Shown in pieces: positions 51,004-60,183 of a stretch of DNA of 64,000 nucleotides. This DNA comes from Diplonema papillatum (taxonomy: Eukaryota > Euglenozoa > Diplonemea > Diplonemida > Diplonemidae), in assembly GCA_030068145.1 (NCBI GenBank), contig JAPJBO010000338.1, forward strand, positions 62,001 through 126,000, read 5' to 3'. How positions within the stretch are numbered: the first letter of the stretch is position 1; the number at the start of each line of letters is the position of its first letter. The notes below the pieces were generated by a model. It had not been told where the DNA came from, did no database searches, and saw only the letters and a program-made list of their open reading frames with translations. The position numbers were made by a program, and so were the translations under genes.

Positions 51004-54000
51004 TTAGCTCTCGAACGCAGGGCGCGAAGTCCGCAGTAACTCGCCCATGCGACCGTCGAGTGGCAGGTGCCGATTGTCTCCGTACAGGACTGAAGAAAAG
51101 CGTTGCCGCGGTTTTCGCCTCCTGAGCTGAACTCTGGCTTGCCGAGGAAGGAACGGCGTGTCCGACACGCACGCCTCCGCATTTTCTTTAAAAGACGCAA
51201 CTGGGCCGTCATCCGTATAGCCCTGCGAGAACGCGAGATATGGCCTCTTGTCAAAAGCAGCGCCATCGCCATCCGACGAGCTATCGCCGTCGGTGTCATT
51301 GCCATCAAGTGCATATAGACCCGTGAAACCTGGCTCAGGCTGCCGGCCGAACGGCCACATCACCCTCCCAAACCATGTCCAGAAACCTTCTGCTTGGCGG
51401 AGGGCCGCTCTTTTCGTGTCGGTGTCGGGAAAAACAGATGGCAGCAACGAGTTGGTCGGCAACGCGCCCGGGACGCCAATCTTTCGAGACGGCAGTTGCT
51501 GACCGCCGCTCGGCGAGCCTCCCACGGGACTGGTTGACGATGCATGAGGTTTGATCAGTCTTTTCGGCGTTTGTGTCGACGCCTGTTTTCCTTCGGCCAC
51601 CTTCCCGCTTCCGCCGTCTTGGTTTGCTTGAGGCGTGGTTGATGACCCTATGTCGGGGGATGACCCCGTTAGCTGATCGACGTCAGTATCTTCCGGCACG
51701 GCCTCTGCTGTATACAGAGGCGAGTGAGCCGCAGGCACATCGTCGCTGAGGACCGAAGGCAATGCTTTAAGAGCTCGGCGGAGACCAGACGGGCCGCCGG
51801 TGCTTTGCATCAAGCCATGCGATCTTCCAACCAGTGCATCATGCGCGCCTGGGGGGTCATCCCATGGTATAAACGACCCTGAATCGTCGGTGTCTCCTGC
51901 AGACATTGTCCACCGCTCGCTTCTGTACCGGAGGCTTCTTTGTAGATCGACAGTTTTTCGCCAAGTATCCGGGCTCAAATCAATATAATCTCTGGTGTAT
52001 GGGTTTGGGGGCGTCAGCAACTTTTGAACAGCGTTCCAAGTCATCCGCGACGGAGCTTTCATGGCGAACTCGACGGCGGTGTCTACTCCGTCTCGCAGCC
52101 ACTTCGCGGTTTCACCGACACCAACGCTTTCAAGCACAAACCCCACGCAGCCAACCAGCCCTGCCAGTACCCTCAACCCGACGTATGGCAGTTTTTTCAC
52201 AGCTTCCCGGGTGGCTCTCCCGACACCGCTCAACGCCAGATTTCCTTTTCCCAACTCGCGCATCACAGCAGCGACGGCTGCGCCAGACGAAGCAAGTACG
52301 TTTGTAACGGCAGCTGAGCCCTTTCGCATCGCACGGCGAATTTCCTTGAAGATGAGGTACGGCTTCGTCTTATTACGCGGATTCCTGCAGTCGCCGTTGC
52401 TCCGCTGCAACGATCCGCAGCAGGACCAGTGCGGTTGATGGAGAAGAGGTGTGGAGTGGGTGTGATGGCATTCGGCGTTCGCTTCGACATGCGTAGAAAG
52501 CTGCGACGGAGACGTGCCGAAGGAGCACCGAAGCTTCCAAAAGCCAAAATGATCGCCGTAGACAAGAGGCTCCTTGCGTGGACTTGCTAGGAGAGAAGCG
52601 TCGGAAGCTGCATGCTGCGAAGGAGCTTGTGACTGCTCCGGAGATCCGGGTGGCGTGGCTGACAGCGGAGGGGGTGGTGGCGGTGGTGGCGGTGGAGGAG
52701 GTGGTCGGGGGGGGACAGCCGGCGGAGTGGGAGGGCTACAAGTCGACGTTCCGACAGGGGATGTTGCAAACGTTTCGAGCCGGTCTGAAAAGCTGGACAG
52801 CAAGTATGCAAATGGGATGCCAGACGCCGCAAGCGACATGAAGCTGGGGACGACACGCTGGGCTGCCAGTTTGATTAGCCGGCTTAAGATACGTGCAATC
52901 CTTGACTGCGATGTCCAGCGGTAGACTGCGGACAACACGCCGTACACTGCGCTGGCCACTGCGACAAAAACACCAATTCCCGACGCGTAAATCTCGGTCG
53001 ACTTTTCAACCAGTTTGCTGGCTCGGTCCCACCAAGATGAACCCACCCCTCGAGGCAAACCGGTCCAAACATCGTCCCTGTCCACATCATCCCTGCTTCC
53101 CGCTGTCTCCATTGGCGACATCACCGCGTTTCGGTTCACGAATTCGTCCAACTGCGGAGGCCTCCAACCGTGTGGTGTGTACACTGAGTTGTAATACTCG
53201 CTCTCTCGGTCATCGTCTAACACTGACCTGTCAGTGGAAGTGTTGAGAGGCGGGTGATTGTCTAATTTCGATCCCGGCGTTCCGGTCATGCGGAGGAGCG
53301 ACGTGAAGTATTGGGCGACAGACGGAGACGAGGGAGTTGTAAATGTATCAGATGGAAAGTGAGGGGGGGTGTGGGGTGCAAGAGCTCGTGTAAGGCTGGT
53401 GGCTTCTTCGGCAACGTCGTCGAAGGTGGGGAGGCGGTGGATGAGGAGCGTGTCCAAAAGCCGTTCCGCAGTTGCCGCGTCCACCTTTTCCTCGGGCTCA
53501 GCTTGGTCACAAGCCGGGTTGCTGTTGCTAAAATCCGGCCGCTCACCCTCGAAAGAAACCCCACTACGCAACGACTCAAGCGCACCCCTCTTAGGCTTCC
53601 TGTCCAGCTCAGGTGAAGACTTCGTGAAAGCGTCTAAGGTCTGCAATACTAGTTTCAGCCCGTTCCCAAGCACTGGAGTATCGGCTGCGAGCTCCCACTC
53701 AGATTCCGACAAAGAAACGCCTGTCCTCAAGGCGATGCACGACAGCGACACGATTATCGACCCGCCTACCATCAGTGCCGCCAGTGCCAATGTTTCGTCG
53801 TGCCAAGTGTTCCAAGCTATTGTTTGTTCGCTGAACATGTCCGCCAGCTTCCTTTCACGGTCGTCTATATTAACAAACATTCCCGAGTAGTACGCCGCTT
53901 CTTCCTCTTCGGAGTTGCATGTTGGTAGCTGTTCTATTATCGCGGCCTTCAGGGTGGCCGGCGTCCCGAAGAGCAAAGTCACGTTGTCCTTCTCGATGAC

Positions 54001-54919
54001 TTGACGCAGCTTGCTGGAGCACGAAGCGGCTGAAGCCAGGTCCGGCTCAGCGATTACGAGAAGCTGCGAAGGGAGAGCGGTCATGGTTCTTTGTTCTTTT
54101 CCCGACGCAGGGTTTCCAACCCTAGCGGTCACCAATTATTAGAGTGTAAGTTCACAGGTATTGATGGGAAACCAATAGCAGAGTTATTTGCCGCTGACGT
54201 ACAGATCTTCAATTTCCTGGACGCGACGTTCACGATAATGACTGCTTATGCGGTAGCCAGACGTTGCTCAGCAGTATGGCACTCATTTCCGTCTGACGGT
54301 CGGTGGAACCAAAATTATCCCTAGGAAATGAACAAACGTCGGAATTGGTCATGACTCGTTTGCATGTATACTTGTAAGAACCTTAAGTTTTCCTTGCGTT
54401 GTCTGACAGGCTCTTTCTCGTGCTTTCGACAGCACTTAGAAGAGTTGCAGATCTTTGACAACCACAAAGGAGATTTACTGGCGACAGTAAGTGGAGCGAG
54501 TCGGTGCTTCGTCCTTGCCGGTGTCAAATAGAAATCACTACCTGAGGCTCGTGTGCAGGATCGGTGGCAATCTTACTGTAGTGCACGAAGGCGGAACCGG
54601 GTGTGACGCCGACGCTGATATCGTTGACTGTTTTAAGCACCTCCAGGCAACCGGAACGCTGCTGACGGACGCACCCGCAAATGTCAAGTGGTGGTGTATC
54701 GTATAAGCAAAGTGTATGACACTTGTACGGCACGCAGTACCGCTGTACACGGAGTGGCCTCGTAGCTACAATTCCCGGAGGGACACCAGCGTGTTCAACG
54801 ATGTGCTTCACAAGCTCACCCTTTGCCACTTTAGCACTTCCCACAACCGCCACGTTTAGAGCGGCGGCATGCACTACCTGAATGAAGTAGCAGGCCAGGA
54901 GCAATGCTGCCGGCGACAT
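51004..54919 (-). CDS. Large membrane protein with GTPase-like N-terminus
   Basis: Proposed two-exon gene: exon 1 54919-54542 (ATG, 126 codons, donor CCTCAG/GTAGTG), exon 2 54063-51004 (acceptor CTCTCCCTTCGCAG), phase 0 on both sides, 1145 residues in all. Residues 1-18 look like a signal peptide (MSPAALLLACYFIQVVHA). Next comes a P-loop-GTPase-like pattern with a degenerate G1 (VVGSAKVAKGE) and a DTPPLD G3-like motif; exon 2 opens with a beta-strand pattern (LLVIAEPDLAS) that could be its G4 region. Hydrophobic segments near 216-239, about 500-520 and about 765-790 may span membranes; a poly-Pro run lies near 590. The Ser/Pro/Asp-rich C-terminal half shows no domain. Exon 2 alone is very safe as coding; the GTPase link is weak. 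Confidence 0.6.
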
Positions 54920-55151
54920 CTCTTCAAGACGCCCTTCTCTGGTGCATTCAACGGCGCTAGGGCTTTCCCCCCCGCCTGTGGAAGAGTGGCTAATTGGTTG
55001 TTGCAACAGGCTTTGAGAAGTTGGAGCCCAGCTTTCCGAGGGTGTCTGAAAAAAGATGAGCCCGCCCGACCTATCCCAATCCGGATGCAAATCCCGAATC
55101 AAACGAGCGACTTCGGACAAAGTTTGCAAAGCTCCTCAGTGTATACTCTCA

Positions 55152-55735
55152 TTACCGGGAATCTAACCCACGACCCGACCACGCCGCGCCGATCGAGAGA
55201 CGGAGAACCTGCTCGCGAGCCTGCCAAAATTGACGTTTTGCGTTTACATGGAAAATAACATGCACAAACATGAGGGGTACACCACTCTCGGGTTGCAGGA
55301 GTGGTTTTGCGGTCGTTTGTGCGGGGCCGCACTCCCTCAGTGCGGGAGTGCCACTCCTGCATAGCCCCCCCCCCTGATGGGGGACGGCCGGCCTTGCCTT
55401 CGGATGAAGCCGATCGAGAGACGGCGGGACGTAGTCCCGCAAGCGGTTGGTCTCGTCTACCGGCGACGCCGAATCGAGCGCCCGCAGCTCCACCTGCCTG
55501 TCGCCGGTGTCGCCTTCGGCCGCCTCGGCGCGGGCCCTACTTGCAATAAGCTTGAGAGAGAGAGACGAGTTAGAGTGCAGGGACCATCTCTCCGGGGAGT
55601 TTCCGGTCTCCTCACTTCTCTTCGCACTGCTACGGCGGGCGTAAGTCGCTCCGGAGGCGCGCTGCAGGTTGCGGCAACAAGCTTGATGGCCTGCAGAATG
55701 GGGTTCGCGGTGCCGCGCACTCCCGCCAGGCACCT
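55152..55735 (-). pseudogene. ORF split by LINE fragment (copy C)
   Basis: On the minus strand a frame reading ...PILQAIKL stops being continuous at 55686 and resumes, after the 118-bp insert and one copy of the target duplication, as LIASRARAEAAEGDTGD and continues to 55152. The insertion length is not a multiple of 3, so it shifts the frame. A pyrimidine-rich acceptor lies near 55736 (TTTCTTACTAAACGAG). The encoded protein, Arg/Pro-rich with a PPSLDRLHP segment, is not recognised. Confidence 0.5.
55556..55673 (-). mobile_element. LINE copy C: 118-bp 5'-truncated insertion with target duplication
   Basis: It matches only the extreme 3' end of copies A and B, including the TC tail (plus-strand GAGAGAGAGA then CGAGTTAGAGTGCAGGGACC). 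It is flanked by GCAATAAGCTTGA (55543-55555) and GCAACAAGCTTGA (55674-55686): a 13-bp target-site duplication with one mismatch. This defines the true 3' end of the LINE. Confidence 0.93.
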
Positions 55736-55739
55736 CGTT

Positions 55740-56355
55740 TAGTAAGAAAGACAAACAGGTACGTTTAAAATACGTTGGACTCCTTTGGGGGGGAGAGCGA
55801 AGGGCGAAGTAGTTTTGTTTGCTTGTGAAGAAAGAAGAAGTGCGTAGTTTTGTTGAAGAACGGCGGTGTGCACATTTGCTGTTTCGCACAGAAGGTGTTC
55901 GGCAAAAAAGTACGGTGTCCAGAATCAGAAACTACAGAGGGCAACAGTCAATCCAGGTTTGTAGCTCACTGACAGTTGTGAGCGACACCTCCTCGTTGAG
56001 AGCAGTAACGTGTCCTTGGCTTGGGACGTATATGTTCCCAGTTTCTCGTAGGGCACCTACCTCGCCTCTTGTTTCTCGCTCCATACGAGGGACCATACTA
56101 TTATTCTGCTTCCGACAACCTGCTGTGTTCGCATGTGGGTCTTGATGGTTTGACGACGTCTTGCGGGCGGTTTATCAACCTAAACCGATATGGATCAAAC
56201 TTTCTGGGGGTTTCCGAATGTTTCTGGGTTCCCTGTGGCGTTGGGTGCCACCAAAAACCGACGCACTTACTAGTCACAATATTTCACTCTCGGATGAACA
56301 CAGAAACTTCTAGGTCGCGGCAACAACCCTTTCTTACCGAGGCGATGCTTTATGA
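55740..56355. other. Stretch without a supported gene
   Basis: Downstream flank of the FAD oxidoreductase. Short ORFs only, no repeat paired elsewhere. Confidence 0.4.
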
Positions 56356-57921
56356 TTAAGAGAGATGGACTCCCTGTGCTTGCAGGGATGCTTGCAGCTG
56401 CTGCACAGGTACGTCTTGCACTGATTGCGAAGAGTTGATAAGAGCGAGGGTAGTGCCTGCAGCCATGCCAAGAAGCCACAGTGTCGGTTCTTCGCGGATG
56501 CACGCCCACGTCACGTGCGTGCACGAAACAACGACAGTCGCCAGGAGGTTGGTGACGTCGCTTCTTTTTGGCTGGATCAGCGACAACGGCAGCTGGAAAA
56601 CGGTGCGATCCTGCTCAGGCCCGTAGAACCCCTCGTCGTAAACAAAGTTATCCTCTCTCGACCTCCTGTGGACCACGTGGATGTCATAGCCCCACGAGCC
56701 CAAGCCAATACTGTGCGTTGTATTGATAGCATCGCGTTTGTTCTGCGTAAAGACGGAGTCCCCCACGAGTCGGAGCGCTTCACGGACGTACAACTGCGTC
56801 GGAAAGTGACCGTTCTCCTGAAACTCGTCTTTGCACAGGCCCCATTCAGCGGCCGATTGCCTCGTTTCTTCTGGGACGGACGGGTCATTCTGCACAGTGT
56901 ACAAGTACCCCTGCACGTAGTACTTGACGCCGTCGTACACCTCCGCCCGGTCCGTGTGTGTGCCGTTCATGTACGGCGCGATTGTTCCGTCAACAACATC
57001 AGAGGTCACCGGAGTGCCCCCACTGTCGCAAAGGTCCCACTTGTCTGCCGGCGGGTAGCTCCGGTAAGGCAACACACCGAAAATCTGATTAAACTTTTGT
57101 GTGTCACCAGCAGATGCCTTCGCGTTCAGGTACCTGCGCATAAGCTCGAAGTCCGCTGCCGAGTAGTTGGCCGGTATTGGGAAAGGCACTCGGTTTGATT
57201 GGTTGTTGGTGACACACGGTCGGAACGAGAAGCCCATGACCCCTTTATCCGCGGACCCAAAAGCCGGCTGCTTGCCGCCATCGACATATTTTATTAGATT
57301 CCCGTCTGCGTCAAGCGAGCTCACGTTTACATCAAATTTCGGCGAGCCCGGCTCTCTCACGCCTGCAAGGCTCTCGTTGTACTGGTTGATAGATTCCCTG
57401 CCGTATGTGGTTGTGGCGACCTCGCGTACAAGGAGACCCTCATACGACGCGTCCACAAAGAAGTCGGCTGTCCACGTTGCAGTGTTGGTGGAAAACTCTG
57501 TCACGCGAAGGGTTGCCGAGTCCTTCTTGACGGAGCCTTGCACCACCGTCTGATTGACGTGCACGTCAATGTTCGAATCCCCGTGGATCAGCGCGAGAAA
57601 GTTCTTTTCGCCTATGTAACCGTCCGGTTGCCAAACTGGTGAACTTACATTGTAAGCTTTGGCATTTGCCATGCCCCACTCGTACATCGTGCAGCAAGGG
57701 TATACCTGACTGAAGTCTCTCAATCCAATACCTCCAGGGCTCGACATGCCTCCGATAGACCTGCTGCTTTCCACAATAGCAACGGACTTCGTTTGGTGCA
57801 AACGAGCAAAAGACAAAGCAGCAGAGATTCCACTCGGTGTTGCCCCGTAAATAACGACGTCGTACTGCATGCGCGGTTGTGTAATGGCATACATCAGCGG
57901 CAGTACCACAAGGTACGCCAT
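56356..57921 (-). CDS. Secreted FAD-dependent oxidoreductase (FAD_oxidored family)
   Basis: Intron-free gene of 521 residues, ATG 57921, stop 56356. Residues 1-18 are a hydrophobic signal or anchor. The dinucleotide-binding motif is DVVIYGATPSGISAALSF (21-38), followed by VAIVESSRSIGGM (47-59), the pattern of the family I know as PF12831, common in bacteria and often near polysaccharide-degradation genes. A second FAD-contact segment (FFVDASYEG) is near 155-165, and the end (VPVQQLQASLQAQGVHL) is a normal family terminus, so it is complete. Several N-X-S/T sequons fit secretion. The substrate is unknown. Lack of introns beside multi-exon neighbours suggests retroposition or transfer from bacteria (inference). 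Confidence 0.85.
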   Translation of the reverse strand: MAYLVVLPLMYAITQPRMQYDVVIYGATPSGISAALSFARLHQTKSVAIVESSRSIGGMSSPGGIGLRDFSQVYPCCTMYEWGMANAKAYNVSSPVWQPDGYIGEKNFLALIHGDSNIDVHVNQTVVQGSVKKDSATLRVTEFSTNTATWTADFFVDASYEGLLVREVATTTYGRESINQYNESLAGVREPGSPKFDVNVSSLDADGNLIKYVDGGKQPAFGSADKGVMGFSFRPCVTNNQSNRVPFPIPANYSAADFELMRRYLNAKASAGDTQKFNQIFGVLPYRSYPPADKWDLCDSGGTPVTSDVVDGTIAPYMNGTHTDRAEVYDGVKYYVQGYLYTVQNDPSVPEETRQSAAEWGLCKDEFQENGHFPTQLYVREALRLVGDSVFTQNKRDAINTTHSIGLGSWGYDIHVVHRRSREDNFVYDEGFYGPEQDRTVFQLPLSLIQPKRSDVTNLLATVVVSCTHVTWACIREEPTLWLLGMAAGTTLALINSSQSVQDVPVQQLQASLQAQGVHLS

Positions 57922-58804
57922 TTTTTTTCAAGGCACCTGCTAGCCATTTTACGGTGCATATATCTCTTGAATATGCGTTGCGAGACGAACTATCGCAAAC
58001 AGGTTCATTGTTGAAACGAGGACGCTCAGTGTTGGCCAGTAATCTACATGTCCGTCAGCATAGCCCATTTCCGGTAGTGTTGCGCCCATAACTACGCTCG
58101 GACTCCTCTCGTCGGCACCCTCAAGACAACCAACGTGCCGGTCATTTCAAGTCCTCTATTTCCGGACTGGTTTTCTGATGGTAAGGCCATGGCACGGCTT
58201 GTTGTGCAGTTCGGTATGACAATTCAATGCAAAGAAACTTTTTCCAATTCCGCGCGTATTAATTTAATGACCAAAAGACAAGAGCAAGAGCTAAAACATA
58301 TCGGTCGCCATTTGTTTTTCGTGCGTCACGCTGGTGCTTGAGAAACAAGCCCTTCTTTCCTCTGCTTCGAAGAACCGTTGTTCAGAGAAATTGGAGGAAA
58401 GAATACCACATTCACTCACTCGCTCACTACATACTCACACACTTGACGGCTCTCTTCACTGGGATTGTCAGAACGCACGTGGGCTGACGAAGGCGGCCTT
58501 TGTGCAGATCGGCGGATACTGTTGATAAATGCAGCAAACACGGAGACAGAGATTTGATTGGATAGGCCAGTAGTCTACACTTTCCTTAAACCTGGGGATA
58601 TGAGTTCTGCGCCACGGATTGTCAAATCAACGTTGCACCCGACCAATCGCGAGAATCGGGCGGAAGTCGTGTGTAGGACGAACCCAACTTCGAGGAGGCT
58701 TGGTATGCTATGGGCCCCATTTGCTGCACGGTTGCGTGCATGTCAAGCAAATGATTGCTCAAATACTGACAACGGCACCAAGCAATGACAAAGAGTGTCA
58801 AGCC
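57922..58804. other. Intergenic stretch
   Basis: Upstream region of the oxidoreductase. Several short plus ORFs without domains. No promoter motif identified. Confidence 0.4.
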
Positions 58805-59161
58805 TCAAGTGTCAGCAGAACCGTTCAGCGTCCGGGGTGACACAACCGACACCTTCTTCGCAATTAGGAGCCCCGGCTGCGAATCCGCAGGCATGCACGC
58901 CGCATTAGCGGCATTAGCCGATCCGTACGAACCGTTCATGGCTATGTAGACTGCTTCTTGCTGATCGAAGCCATACTCAGACTGCCGCGAAGGGGGTCTC
59001 GACGCTCCGCCCAATTTTTTACCCCACGCCAGTGCAAGCACCAATAGCAGGCCGCACACAAGAACGAGTACTACAACTACAAACCGCGACCAACCGGGCA
59101 GTAACATCCCGTCGGTACCAACGTCTGTTGCATTTGCCGCTAACTGGGGGTCGCTGGACAT
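58805..59161 (-). CDS. Small single-pass membrane protein
   Basis: ATG 59161 to stop 58805, 118 residues. The N-terminal 25 residues are polar with one N-glycosylation-type site, then a clear transmembrane helix (RFVVVVLVLVCGLLLVLALA, about 27-46), then GKKLGG and a Ser/Ala-rich tail. It may be the first exon of a longer protein. No family recognised; the hydrophobic helix with a following positive charge is the only functional clue. Confidence 0.5.
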   Translation of the reverse strand: MSSDPQLAANATDVGTDGMLLPGWSRFVVVVLVLVCGLLLVLALAWGKKLGGASRPPSRQSEYGFDQQEAVYIAMNGSYGSANAANAACMPADSQPGLLIAKKVSVVSPRTLNGSADT

Positions 59162-60183
59162 CGCCACATGTTGTTTTCTGAAACCCCCGTTTCTAATGGG
59201 GAGTCGATGATTAAATTTTGGCGGTTGATACTAAAGTGAAGCAGAAAAGTGGCCAATGACCCCCCTGGAAACACCCCCTTTTTCGGAAGAATTGAATGTC
59301 GCCACCAGGGGGGGTGAAACGGTCACGAGCTTTACTGATGTGACCGTAATACGTTGAATGAATTTGTCGACCCGCGCACGACGGCAGCGGCACCGGCCGC
59401 CGGTTCAAACACACACCGCGACCGTGCCCCATTCGACGACGAAAGCGCGGCAAAATTGCAAATAGCGTCTGTCAAGAGCATGCGCGGCACGGTGTCTTAA
59501 ACCTCGTACTGACTGACACTTGCAACCGCATCGCACTCTTTGAAACCTGCGCTCGTTCTATCAGGGCTGGTTTCATCGTGCTTGGAAACGATCTTTCAAA
59601 CGGAAGACATTCACAATCGACAGACTCGCGACCCGTGCACCGAGAGAACGGTGTGGATGAGAGAGTGGGCAGGCACAGAAGCTAGTTCCAAAGCTGAAAG
59701 CCACAAAAAGCAAATGGGAAGAGAGTGGCAGCTGGGACGTCTATCCGTCTCACTTTGCAAACGATGTGCGCAGGTGTTCAGTGGCGTAAGCGACAGATCT
59801 CGCTTTCATAGAGTCTGAAAAACGGACCTTTACGTTCAGTAATGGATTCGCCCATGTCCCCTGCAAACGCCTGTGCATCACTCGTTTATGATGACCAATG
59901 GCTCTGCGGCTTGGCGTGAAATTGGTGGTCGGGGGGAGATGTCTCTTCTCTGCTTTTAGCGACTTAAGTGAGTGAAATGAGAGGATGGGTGGCATCACGA
60001 CGCATGGGGTGCTCTACATAAATGAGCCCGAGGACGAATCGTAATTTCGAAGTGCTCGGTTCTGTTAATCGCTGCGCTTGTTCGCAACAAGCTCACCGAT
60101 GCTGTGGCGGCCAGACTTGGCTGAGATGGCAGAATCCACGCACAGCACTATCATCTTGCCTGCGGTGTTGCTGCGGGCGGGTC
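59162..60183. other. Intergenic stretch between membrane protein and SRP receptor beta
   Basis: A GTTTCAGAGTGGTGTAAAC-type motif is not present and no repeat pairs elsewhere. Short ORFs at 59453-59211 and 59540-59818 lack domains. Confidence 0.4.

Noticed and set aside
53311-53890. Plus ORFs opposite the large membrane protein
   Set aside because: They overlap a 3-kb minus exon with consistent composition; no domains.
55130-55210. tRNA-like T arm (GGGTTAGATTCCC on minus)
   Set aside because: No matching acceptor, D or anticodon arms could be placed.
56425-57198. 257-codon plus ORF opposite the oxidoreductase
   Set aside because: Shadow of a well-supported minus-strand gene.
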